A DNA stretch of 26,428 nt, taken from assembly GCF_000313135.1 (NCBI RefSeq), contig NW_004457589.1, positions 1 through 26,428 on the forward strand, in the 5' to 3' direction. Positions 10,369-21,400 of the stretch are shown here, one piece after another. A program made the position numbers and the translations under genes. The notes under the pieces are model-generated. The model ran no database searches. It saw only the letters and a list, made by a program, of their open reading frames with translations, and was not told where the DNA came from. This DNA is from Acanthamoeba castellanii str. Neff (taxonomy: Eukaryota; Discosea; Longamoebia; Acanthamoebidae). How positions within the stretch are numbered: the first letter of the stretch is position 1; every line of letters starts with the position of its first letter.

Positions 10369-12724
10369 ATGGAGGGAGGGAATGGAAAGGACAACCAGGA
10401 GGAGTTCGAGTTGGCTCGGGCCAACTTTGAAAAGACGTCGTCCGTCCTCGAGAAGCTCATCAAATCCATCGCCAAAATCTCTGACTCATTCAAGGGTTCG
10501 CAAAGCTTAATCCCCCCTTGCGCGATTGATCCCCCCCCGGCTCATACCACACGTGCCCTGTGCGCAGTGTCGATGTGGGCCGTGATCGACCTGTCGGAAG
10601 TGATGAAAGAATTCCTTGGGGCCGGTCCCTCCATCGAGCTCGAGGACTCCATGAACGAATACATGGTTCCTTCCTTCCCTTTGCGCTGCACTTTTGTCTC
10701 GGCAGCAACAATCTTTTTGAGCGTCGCTCTTCGCTCTTTTTGGCTGTCGCTTTCGTTCTCTTCTTCGCTTTCGCGTTCGCTTTCTCTCAATTTTTTTCAT
10801 GCACACCTCACTTGCGGGCTTCTTTTGCGGTCCGCGACTTCGACTTGCTCACCCCTGCGCTTCACTTCATGTGACACAGAAAGAGGTCGCCGATCAGGTG
10901 AACAGCATGAATGTGTTCTACGAACAGCACAAGGCGTTTCGAGTGCGTGTCTCCTCGCTGCCCCTATCCTTTCTTCGCCGTACAGGATCCCATTCATCCG
11001 CCTCACACCCACAACACACAGACGAAGATCGAGCACCGCGAGAAGCTCAACCAACAAAACAAAACCGCTAGCAACGCCAATGGAGTGAAGGTGACACCCG
11101 CCTTCTTAATCGAGCGTGGCGAAGCGGCTCTCTCACAATCAATTGATGTTTGTTATGTGTGCGGCATATAGACTCGTGCGGCGCTGGACGAGTTCGACAA
11201 GCAGCTGAAGGACGACTTGGTGAGCCACCACTACTCCCGATACCGGCGAGTCGCTCCTGAGCTTCACAAGGTTTGCTCCAATACGTGCCTTGAGGTGCAA
11301 ACCAGGAGGGGCGTCGAGTTGACGCCGCCTCTCTCTCTCTCTCTCTCGCACTCTCTCCAGTATGTCCAAACGCAGATGAAGCTCTTCAGCCGCATGAACG
11401 AAAGCCTGAGCGGAATGAGCGAGTTCTTGGCGAAGAAGTGCAGAGGTGAGGAGGACTTGGATTGGTACGGCGCTCCATACATTCTCTGCATGTTTGGCAT
11501 TCCTAGCTCACCCGTATTGCCCCACCTACAGGACGGTGGGCAGGAATTCGCTCAAGAAGAGCTCGCGGCGAGACAAGAGCCTGGGAAACTCCGGCGGCGC
11601 GGTGCCCACCACCTCGCTATCGTCCTCGCGCTCGGCCACGTCTCACTCCCCGCCGACGCCCTCGTCGCCCGTGCCTCCGCCTCGTGTGCGCCCGGGGACC
11701 GTGAGCGCCCGCGACCCGCCGCCCGTTCCGCCCAAGAACCGGTCGGCGACGACGGCCAGCCGCAGCCACATCGGTGGCAAGACGGCCACCGTCCCGTCGT
11801 CGCTCGCGAAGATCTACCGTCGGTCGGTGTCGCAGCAGAACCTGGTGAACAAGAAGCTGAGCGAGCTCGGCGACGACGAGCCAGACAAGGAGGAGCGATC
11901 ACACTCGGTGGACGACGGCGAGAAAATCGGCGACCTCCGCAGCATGCTCGTAGACTCTGGCGTCTCTTCTTTGTCAAGTGCGTACCCATTGATGGTCGTG
12001 TGTGTCGTGTGTGATCGTCATCACTTACCGTCATCATCTTCATGCAGGCTCAGAGAAGAAAGTGACAATTCCTGCACCCTCATATCCGCGTCCTCAAGGC
12101 GTCGCGCCTCCTCCATCGCGGCCCGTCTCCACACAAGGTTCGCAACTTCTCCCACATAGGAGACCGTAACGTTTTCGTGAGACTCGCCAGCCACCAACTC
12201 AGTATGCTGACTCGCTCACTTCCCATTCGCAGTGACCAAGGAGGACGTTGAGGCCGAGCGCAAGAAGGACCCGACCAAGTTCAGGCGGCAACCGCCGCCG
12301 CCCGGTGGCCCGAGGGGTCCTCCCACCTCCGGTCCCTTCGGCCTCCCCTCTTCGCCTTCGCTCTCTTCGAGTCTCATCTCCTCGGTCGCCATTCCCTCGC
12401 TATCCGGCACGGCATCGGCCCAGTCGTCGGAGGAGCACGGCGGCGGCTCGCCGCCGGTGTCCGCCTCTCCGCCGCCCATTCCGTCGGCGCTCAACAAACC
12501 AAAGAACACGCTCTCGCACGCCCTGGCAAGTTCAGCTGATTCCGATTGGGCGCTCCAGCCTAGGTTCGTCCCCCAATCCACTGTCGCTTTCGTTCTTCTG
12601 GCCTGGCCTCACACCACCCGTGTGACTGTGCAGAAAGGCCAAGGGCACTACCGGAGTGCAGCCCACGGTGGTGGCCGAGAGGCGGCAGTACTGGAAGTCC
12701 TTGGACGGCAGGCCCACCCTCTAG
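10369..12724 (+). CDS. BAR-like domain protein with proline-rich C-terminus
   Basis: Ten exons: 10369-10495, 10568-10665, 10880-10942, 11022-11090, 11172-11270, 11361-11464, 11532-11977, 12048-12137, 12233-12563 and 12634-12724, giving 505 residues. The start is the first ATG in this frame (MEGGNGKDNQEEFELA). Residues about 10-180 are a long amphipathic helical region without Gly/Pro, with the layout of BAR/AH-superfamily proteins: VFYEQHKAFRTKIEHREKL, a second helix rich in Asp/Lys, then LHKYVQTQMKLFSRMNESL. Such domains dimerise and bind curved membrane. The rest is low-complexity Ser/Pro with class II SH3 ligands (PPPVPPK at about 249-255, also PSSPVPPPR) and a Pro-rich block PPPPGGPRGPP. 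The protein ends WKSLDGRPTL. Exon 6 must use the GTACGG donor at 11465: the nearer GTGAGG at 11446 breaks the frame. The family call rests on pattern only. Confidence 0.6.
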
Positions 12725-13025
12725 ACCCGCCGCTTTGTTTCTTTCTCACCTCTGCGCGGTCCTTTCCTCTCAATATTCGTTCTATTGTATTCGTAACCCC
12801 CTCCTCCTCCCAATTCTTTCTCTCTTTCCTCTCTTCGCTGGCAGTGCTTGTGTGGGTGGCGAGGCCCGTGGACGCGTGCTGCATGTTTACATGTATGCTT
12901 TTCATTTTCATATATATAAAGTGATTATTAACAGCATCTTCGTCGTTGCGCGTGTGCGCGCGACACTCCCTCTCTGTACATTCGTCTTCAAGAAGGTGGC
13001 CAGACTCGTTCGTTCGTTGGTTCTT
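12725..13025. other. Convergent intergenic region
   Basis: This 301-bp gap lies between two stop codons on opposite strands (12724 plus, 13026 minus). It is pyrimidine-rich on the left, then has TATATATAAAGTGATTATTA at about 12910-12930, a plausible 3'-processing or polyadenylation area. No gene is seen. Confidence 0.5.
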
Positions 13026-13592
13026 CTAGTGGCGCGCGACGTGCCTGCTGGAGCGGCGACGAGCTCCCTCGTGGCTGAGCGAGTCGTAGACCGAGTTCTT
13101 GTCGAGCAGGATCGTGGCGCCGCCGCCGCAGTGCTCGTTGTTCTGGAGCTCGACGGGCACGAGCCAGTTGGGCACGCCCTGGGCGCGACGCTCGGCCTCG
13201 GAGGCGAAGAGCAGGTCGGCGTGCTTGCGGTACTCCTCGTTGGGCTCGCTGAACTCGAGGCGGATGTAGTCAGGCGTCAGCTCGACGTGGCGGAGGGCCG
13301 ACCGCTCGTTCGAGTTGAAGAAGATGTTGCGGTACAGGTCGCGGCTCACCGGGGCCAGGCCCACCCCCTCGCTCTTCTTGCCCGCTGCACGCTTTCGGTC
13401 GCGCTGGGGCTGGTCGTGGGTGATCAGCTTTTCTCGCAGGAAGCCGAGGGTGTTGGTGTTGACGGCGCCGAGGAAGGTCGAGAAGGAGGAGCGCTGCTGC
13501 GAGGCCAGCAGGGACGCGGCACGAGATGAAGACGTCGCTAGGTTGCCCATCGAGCTGGAGCGGGCAAGCGAAGCAGTCGGCACTCGTTGCAT
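13026..13592 (-). CDS. Unrecognised single-exon protein, 188 residues
   Basis: An uninterrupted minus-strand frame with an A-rich context before ATG (ACACAACAATG) and codon use like the neighbouring exons. The N-terminal 45 residues are Ser/Ala-rich and resemble a disordered or targeting segment (MQRVPTASLARSSSMGN). The middle is basic (DRKRAAGKKSEG). Residues about 80-165 look folded: RDLYRNIFFNSNERSALRHV, ELTPDYIRLEFSEP, RKHADLLFASEAERRAQG, VPNWLVPVELQNNEHCGGG. It ends in an Arg/His-rich tail (RRRSSRHVARH). No catalytic motif, membrane helix or family is recognised. The codon periodicity and structured centre favour a real gene, but the opposite strand also has a long frame here, so the call is moderate. 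Confidence 0.55.
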   Translation of the reverse strand: MQRVPTASLARSSSMGNLATSSSRAASLLASQQRSSFSTFLGAVNTNTLGFLREKLITHDQPQRDRKRAAGKKSEGVGLAPVSRDLYRNIFFNSNERSALRHVELTPDYIRLEFSEPNEEYRKHADLLFASEAERRAQGVPNWLVPVELQNNEHCGGGATILLDKNSVYDSLSHEGARRRSSRHVARH

Positions 13593-14223
13593 TGTTGTGT
13601 GTAGTGAAGAAAAAAAGATGTGTTGTAGTTGATGTGGAAGGAAGATGGAGAAGAGTCGAAGTGGAAGGTTGTAGTGTGGGGTGGTGTGTGCTAAACGAAA
13701 GTTGCAAAGATTCGAGTTGTAAAGAGTGCAATAGCGGAGCTGGATGTGTTGCTGAGTGAAGTTTCAATGGGTGTGGGTTGGGCAGCCGATGGTTGGTGTT
13801 GACTTCCTTCCAAGCTCGGTGTGTACGTGTGAGGTCGCGTGCAGTTGGGACGAGTCCGTGGGTGAGAGTGCTGAGAGTGCGGTGAGGTGGGTGGATGGAA
13901 GAACAGAAAGGACAATCGGTTGGGGGTCCAGTCGCGGTGGCGCCTCCCCATAAATACCTGCCGCCTGACACACATCACAGCGCCTCTTCCACACCACTTC
14001 CTGAAGGAGGTTTGGGCCAACTCCGATCCCAAGTTATGGGATTTCCCAAGTCCAGGCCATCCCAGGCATCACTGACCGTCTCCTCCGCCCTCCTTTCCTT
14101 GATCAGTTCTCCTTCTGCCGCCCACACCTGGCGAGTGGGCTCCGCTTGGGCTATTCCGCAGACAGCGGACCGTTCCGTGGTGGCGATGGCGCATTCTTGG
14201 GATAAGATGGCAGAGTGTGACCA

Positions 14224-14235
14224 CACTTGCAAGTG
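14224..14235. repeat. Perfect 12-bp palindrome CACTTGCAAGTG
   Basis: The 12 bases read the same on both strands. Flanking GTGTG (14215-14219) and CACAC (14237-14241) are also complementary. Its core CTTGCAAG is shared with the 18-bp palindrome in the first intron of the downstream kinase gene. Confidence 0.7.
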
Positions 14236-14467
14236 CCACACATTCCTGTGTGCGCCTCCGGACGTTGCCAGAGAGGCCAAGCTGTTGGTGCTCACAGCGC
14301 ACCCTCCTCACAGATGTTGCTTGCCCTTGTACAGCTTTCTTGTGCAGCTTCAGAGCCGGCATGTGCACAGTTTAAGCCAATACAATTCATAGCAACCACC
14401 ATGATTGAAGAGTGTGAACAGCCAGTTAGTCGAAGGGGTGTGGTGGCAGGATGAAGGCTGGTCATTT

Positions 14468-14539
14468 CGGAGTCTGCTGGTTGCACAGGGGAGTTTCAGA
14501 CCAGGATCTGAAATTTCAATTTTCATAACAGCTACTCCG
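14468..14539. other. Structured 72-nt intergenic element
   Basis: Arms CGGAGT (14468-14473) and ACTCCG (14534-14539) are perfect complements and enclose a second hairpin, TTTCAGA (14494-14500) with TCTGAAA (14507-14513) and a 6-base loop. The length is tRNA-like, but no B-box (GGTTCGANNCC type), no CCA-type end and no 7-base anticodon loop can be made out. It may be an unannotated structured RNA, a remnant, or chance. Confidence 0.35.
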
Positions 14540-14933
14540 TGCTGGCCAACCGCGTCGTTTGTACAACGCGAGGCGAGGCAGCAGAGAAGCGAAGCCAGCG
14601 AGGCGCGAGCTAGCCGTTCATCAAACGAGGGTAGAGGACGCGTTAGTTGAAAAGAACGACGCGAAGAAAGGGAACCTCTTCATCGTTTTTCATTCTTCGT
14701 TCGCGTAGAGAGGAGAAAGAAAAAGGAGGAAAAAGAGGGCCTAGAGAAAACGAGACCTACAATCTGTCAACCAGCCTCGCCATCCTTACCCTTCCTCTTA
14801 ATCTTTTTCCTTTCTCCCTCCTCCCCTTCTCTGCCCATTCCTCGGCCGATTAGATTGACTTCAGCAGTCAATTAATTACTTCATCGAGAACCCTCAATTT
14901 CATTCGACGTCGTCGTTGTCGAAGGCAAAGACA

Positions 14934-17900
14934 ATGGCAGACCAAACAACGAAAGGAGGCCAGCAGCGACTGAAAATCGTGTGCATTGGCGAAGCTCGCA
15001 CGTCCTACAAATCGGAAATCTTGCGGCGCTACCTGCGCACCAATGCGGCCCTCAAGCAAAAGCTCTTCACCGCCGAGGTCGGCGCGTCTGCGACGGCGGC
15101 TGCACCGACGCTCACCAATACGACCGATCCGCACAAGAACGTGGTCTTCGAAGGCGACGTGGCGGCGGCAGAGGGGAGTGCCAAGGCCGTCTCCGTGGCG
15201 GTCGAGATCGTCGATGCCGCACCAGAAGATCACAACCGTCTGTTTGCCTACCCCAGGACCGACCTCTTCCTCATCTTCTTCTCCATCGACGACCACGAAG
15301 CCCAGAAGCACCTTCTCACCCGCGTACGTAGGATCTCACCCTATCATTATTCTTGTGTTTTCTGTTTTCTGTTTTTACAATTGATAATGCGAAGATTATT
15401 TCCTTACTTTTAAATCAAAATAATCAAGTATGTGCTTGCAAGCACATTTTCAAGATATATTACATTGCTTCTATATTGCTATTGATTTGACGTTGCGTTT
15501 TTTTCAATTTTAACTTGGTGCTCTACCCCTATAGTGGATTCCCGAGCTGTCGCAGCACTGTCCTGGCACTCCCTACGGCCTCGTGTGCACGAGCACAGTC
15601 CTGCGCACCGCGCGCTCCAATCACATGACCCTCGTTCAGGTGCGTTCTTTCTCTCCCATCCATGCACCTCTGCACCCGCGCGTCGACCCAACACAATTAC
15701 TCACTTGTAACGTGCACAGGGCAAGGAATTGGCCAAGAAGCTGAAGGCCCACCGATACTGGGAGCTCGGCTACGGCGCCAAGCGCAGGGCGATGACACTC
15801 ACGCCGCAGATGATCGCGCAGCACCAGCAGCAGCAACAGGCGGAGGGCGAGGAGCCCGATGGAGGCGTGGAGGCGACCAAGGACGAGAAGGCGCTCGATG
15901 AGGAGATCCGCGTGCTCTTCGCCGAAGCGACGGCGTCGGTGGCGTTCCCGTCGTCGAAGGAGGCCAAGGACCTCAACAAGCGCAAGAAGATGATGGAGAA
16001 GGTGAAGAACGAAGTGTCGACGGCCGTGAGCGAGGGCAAGACGGAGATCTCCTTCCGCAAGCGCGGACTGGACAACACCCACGTCCCCAAGAACATGGGC
16101 AAGTACATGAAGGAGGTCAAGAAGCTGGTGCTGAGCGACAACAAGCTCTTCTTCTTCCCGATGGCCGTGCTCGACATGGTCAACCTCCACACGCTCGAGC
16201 TCAAGAACAACGCGCTCACGCACCTCCCCAAGGAGATCACCCGCCTCACCAACCTCAAGAAGTTCGACCTCGAGAACAACCAGCTCACCTCCCTGCCAGG
16301 TTTCTCCCTCCCTCACCAATCGCGCACAGTCTTCGGAGACTGACCGCTGAGCGCGCGCGTGTGTGTGTGTCCAACTAGGCGAGATGGGCAGCATGACGCA
16401 GCTGGAGGAGCTGAAGCTCAAGGGCAACTTCCTCGACGGCTTCCTGCCGCCGGAGGCATTGGGCAACATGACCCGCGGCATCCTCGCCTACCTGAGGGAT
16501 CTGCACAAGGGCGCCGAGCGCTGCTACCGGATGAAGCTGATGTTCGTGGGCAAGGAGGCCGCGGGCAAGTCCTCCCTCTCCTACTACCTCATGAACAACA
16601 AGCGCATCGAAAAGGCCCCGCTCTCCACCGACGGCATCGACATCAACAACTGGGACATCCCCGTCCCCGAGTTTGCCACCGAGTTTGCCGGTTCGTTCTC
16701 TCTTTCTCTCTCTCTCTTCTCTCTTTCAGTGTCGCTTATCGCTTTCGTTCTTTTTGTCTGCAGAAATCGCGGACAAGCTGATGAAGGACAACTGGGGCAA
16801 CAAGCCCGTCACCTTTGCCGTGTGGGATTTTGCCGGCCAGGAGGTCTACTACAGCACTCATCAGTTCTACCTGTCTCGGCGGTCGCTCTACCTCTGCGTC
16901 TTCGATCTCACCGATCCCGACATCACCTCTGGTACCCCTCCTCTCTCCCTGGGCTTCGTTCTTTCGCGACGAATGGTTAGTCGCTTACCTTTTGCCTTCG
17001 CTCTTCTGCAGGCAACTTCCATCGCGTGTCGTATTGGCTGCAGAGCATCAACGCCAAGGCCAAGGGCGCCCCGATCATCTGCGTCGGCACCAAGCAGGAC
17101 CTGTGCTCGCCCTCGCAGATCAACGAGACCTTCCTCAAGATGCAGGACCAGTTCTCCAGTTTCGGTGTCAAGGAGTTCATGCCCGTTAGCTGCATCTCCG
17201 GCAAGGGCATCAAGGAGCTCAAGATGGTCATCATGAAGGCCGCCCTCAAGCAGCGGACCATGGGAGAGCAGATCCCCAAGATCTATCTCGAGCTGGAGAG
17301 GATGGTCGAGCGCAAGAGGGTCGAGCTGGCCTACCTGAAGAAGCCGCCCACCGTCTACTTCGAGGAGTTCCGGGTCATGGCCATGAACATTCCCAAGCTC
17401 GAAGACGAGGTAGGCACACATGCAGCTACTAACACATGCACCGCACGCATCACGCGCACCATCGTCGCTGCGACTCACACTTATCTTTCCTTCGCCTTTT
17501 ACAGGAGGAGTTGATTCGTGCCATGGAGTTCTTGAACGAGCTGGGTTCGCTCGTGTACTTCCGCAAGGCCGGCCTCTCCGACATCGTCATCCTGGACCCG
17601 AGGTGGCTCACCGAAGTGATGGTACATTGTAGCGCCGCGCCCGTGCGTTGTCTGCTAGAGGAGAGCCCAGGACCCTGGGCTAACCTCTTCAATTTTCGTG
17701 TTGCCGCCTCACCCTTCAGGCCACGGTGGTGTCTTCGAAGACGATGCTCGAGAAGGGCATCCTTCAACACAAGTTCCTCTTCAACCACATCTGGAAGGGC
17801 GACCAATATCCCGCCTACCTCCACCCTCACCTCCTCCTGCTCCTTGGTGCGTACATGGTTTGATCTTTATTATTATTATTCTTGTTATTACAATTATTGC

Positions 17901-18399
17901 CGATTATTACTTATTCACAAATACGACCAAATGTTGAAAATTAATTGATGTTTGTCTTTGGTTGTGCAGAGAAATTCCAGATCACGTTCCGCCTGCGACG
18001 GAAGCGTATCGTGTTGCGTGCGGTGGAGGACGTCACCGGCCGCACCCAGAACCAGCTCTCGTTCAAGGTGGGCGACAAGATCATGCTCCTCGAGAAGCCC
18101 AAGGTCGGCCGCTGGTGGAAGGGCATGCACAACGGACAGACCGGCTACTTCCAGGCCAACCACGTGGAGGACACCGGCCAGCCGCCCGAGTTCACCCTCG
18201 AGGACGAGTCGCTGGTGCCGTGCCTGCTCACGCCCGAGCCCCCGCCCGGCCTCCTCGAGAAGGAATGGCCCCTGGCCGACGAGACGGCGCCGCTGCAGAT
18301 CGGCCGCGTGTGGCGCTTCAGCTTCCTTCCGCTGCCCTTCTTCCCCCAGGTCATCGTTCGCCTGCTCCACAGCGGCGAGAGTCGGTTCGTGCTAGCTCC

Positions 18400-18463
<64 letters not shown>

Positions 18464-21400
18464 ATTTGCTGTGACTCACCACGCACACGCGCGCCGCGCA
18501 GGTTGCACTGGAAGCATGGCATGGTGGTGGAGAACATTCGAGGTGATGCGTGGAGCTTGATTCAGGTGGACCACGGCCAGGGCACCCTCTCCGTCCACGT
18601 CCGATCGGCCAGCCCGACGGCCCTCCAAGGTACGCCGCTCATCTCAGTGCGGCTGCGGTGGTCGGTGGACGTTATTGTTGATGCATTGTATGTTATGAAT
18701 CTTAGACATGATCTCGTCGGTCGAGGAGGAAGTGGACATCCTGCGCGATTGGTTTGGCGTCACCTTCACCGAAATCAAGGTCCCATGCACCCACTGCATC
18801 AGGGAGAAAAAGGTACCTACCCTTCTTGCTTGCCCACTTCTTTTCTGCGCCTCCGAGTAGATGGGCTAACCTACGCTCTCTCTATACTCCTTTAGAAGGA
18901 CGTATATTTATTCACCCTCGATGAGTGCGAGTTGGCGTCGGCCGAGGACAGGAAAGTGCTCATCTGTCAGAGCGTACGTTCATTCTCGAGAGATGAGAGC
19001 TGCAAGCTAATGGGTTTGAGTGATCGACCATACACTTGAACTCACCAACTCGCCAAACTCGTACAGGGCGTCATTGGTCGAATTGAGGTGCCGCTGACCG
19101 AGATCGTGCCCGACATCGCCATGGCGCAGTACAAGAAGGTCGCCTTCTCGAAAATCGAAATGGGTCCAGTCATCGGCCAGGGTAACTCTCGCTGACCGAA
19201 ATTCTTTCCCCCCTTCCCGCGGTCTTGTTCCGTTGACCGCTCACTTGCCCATCCTCGCTACGACACACACACACACACCACAACACACCGTACTAGGTGC
19301 CTATGCGGATGTATATAAGGCCACGTACGATGGCAAGACGGTGGCTGTAAAGAAACTCAACAACGCCAAGGGCTTCAAGGAATTCCGCGCGGAGGTCAAG
19401 TTCATGAGCGTGGTGGATCACCCTAACATTGTGCTCCTCAAGGGCATCTGCCTCAACCCACCCTGTATCATAACCGAATTCATGGAGCTCGGTACGGACC
19501 CGACACCAGCTCACCAGCTGGCACCAGCACTGAACTTTTTTTATTTTCATTTTCATTCAGGAAACCTCCACTCGTACCTGGACGACGCGAACAACAAGCT
19601 GACGTGGCAGCAGAGCATCAAGATCGCCGAGGATGTGGCCAAGGGCATGCACTTCCTCCACTCCCAGTCCCCCGCGCGAATCCACCGCGACCTCAAGTCC
19701 CCCAACATCCTGGTACGTCGCCCGCAGTCCTCATTTCGCGTTTCGTTCTTTGTCATCTGGGTTCTCTCTGACCTGTTCTTACGGATCTCCTTCTTTCTTT
19801 CGATCGCAACAGCTTTGCCTGGACAGCGAAGGCCGCATCATGGCGAAGGTGGCCGATTTCGGTACGGCGCGCTCGCTGGCACCCACCATTGCCGGCCGCA
19901 CGGTCGACAACCCCATCTGGCTCGCGCCCGAGGTCATGCGAAACGAGGAATACACTGAAAAGGTACCCTCTCTCTATAGTGTCATTCACTTTCCTGGCGT
20001 CTCAAGCCATCAGAATTGCTGACTGCTGCAAATGTCTCAGGCGGACGTGTACTCGTACGGTATCATCCTGTACGAGATCTACACGCGCAAGTTCCCGTTC
20101 GGCAAGAAGACCCGCTTCCAGATCGAGCTCGAGGTCGTCGACGGCAAGCGGCCGGACCTCCCCGACGATTGCCCGCCGTTCTACATGTGCGCGGCTCTCT
20201 TCTGTGTGTGTGTGTGTGTGTGTGTGCGTGTGTGTGTGTGTGTCATACTCAAGCTCGATCACACAGGGACCTGACGACATCGTGTTGGTCGGGCATCCCG
20301 TCGGAGCGGCCGGCCTTCCAGACGGTGCTGGAGAAGCTCAAGTCGTCCCTGCCCGTGACCTATCGCGCCCTCGCGCCGTTCAGTGCCGAGACGCCGATCA
20401 GCGTGCGCGTGGACGTGGGCGACGTGGTCTACCTCGAGCCCGACAGGAAGAAGCCTCTCAGCAGCGCCGACGTCATCAGCGTCAAGTGCACCCACCGCGC
20501 GCAGACCATCTTCCTCCCCTCGGACTTCCTGCAGACCCACTGCGAGTGTGTGCCCTTCGAGGACTACTTCTTCAACACCTACCAGCAGCTGCAGACCGCC
20601 CCGCTGGTGCGGACGTCGTCGGCGACTATGCCCTCGTCCCCACTGTCGTCTACCTCCTCGCCCATCTCCTCGCTGAACTCGAGCACCGACAAGAGCAGGT
20701 ACACATATCACATTCTATATATGCTCTATATTTCTATGTTGTGTCTATATGTCTATATGTACAGCAGCATAGCAGTATGTACGGTATCCAGGCAAGCTTC
20801 GGATTCTATCCAGGTCTATATATCCGTATATACATCGATCTATATATATATAGGTGTCGCCTGAGTGGCTCATCACTTGAACGCCGGCATGGGCCACAGT
20901 CCGCTGCTGCCCTCGGCGTCGGTCTCGCTCCCGCCACCGCTCGTGCTGCCGCCACTCGGCAGCATGAACACGACCGACGGCGCGGTGGAGCTCTTGCTGA
21001 GCCCGCTGTCGAACACCGGCGAGCGGAGCGTGAGCTTCATCACCAGCGCCGGGCCGATCCTCCTCGGCAAGAAGGCCGCCGCGGTCCTCCTCTCGCCTCG
21101 CGTACTCCACTACGAGCGAGTCGAGCGCATCACCGCCGAACGCGAGCGGAGCGGCGGCTCCGCTGGCGGCCTCTTCGGCCTCCACAAGATGGAGCAGGAC
21201 AAGAGGTACACCATGAGCGCATACGCGTGCGGCTATCCATCCATAAGCCGACTAACCACTGACCCACTGCTAATTTTCTCTCCCTCTTCTCGAGCGTGTG
21301 TGAGTGATTGCGTGCGTGCGGGAGTGGTGGTGTCTCATCATTTTATAAGAGCTATATTTTATTAAGATAAATATTGCTCGCATGCTGCCTACTGACGTGG

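Larger units (their letters stand above)
13593..14933. other. Long intergenic region without a convincing gene
   Basis: This 1341-bp gap separates the divergent 13592 (minus) and 14934 (plus) start codons, so it probably holds both promoters. A TATA-like CATAAATACC (minus strand GGTATTTATG) is at about 13949-13958. At 14011-14070 are repeated TGGG/CCCA modules (TTTGGGCC, then TCCCA, TGGGA, TCCCA). A perfect palindrome lies at 14224-14235 and a hairpin element at 14468-14539. From 14570 to 14850 the sequence is purine-rich then pyrimidine-rich. An open frame at 13895-14392 has no family features and is rejected. Confidence 0.5.

Noticed and set aside
11445..11447. GTGAGG donor for BAR-gene exon 6
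   Set aside because: It gives a phase clash with the next exon's clear Ser/Pro-rich frame; the GTACGG donor at 11465 fits.
13895..14392. 165-codon open frame in the intergenic region
   Set aside because: No family features or domain-like composition, and it covers the likely promoter DNA and the palindrome; weak support as a gene.
14468..14539. tRNA gene
   Set aside because: Length fits but A and B boxes and a 7-base anticodon loop are missing; kept only as a structured element.
18379..18480. Apparent poly-His or poly-Ser tract in the kinase protein
   Set aside because: It comes from the (CAT)21 array inside an intron bounded by GTTCGT and CGCGCAG; splicing restores COR sequence in phase.
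19889..21262. 457-codon plus-strand frame across the kinase
   Set aside because: Wrong frame relative to the HRD/DFG-containing exons, with repeat-derived Cys-Val runs and low-complexity Arg/Ala sequence.
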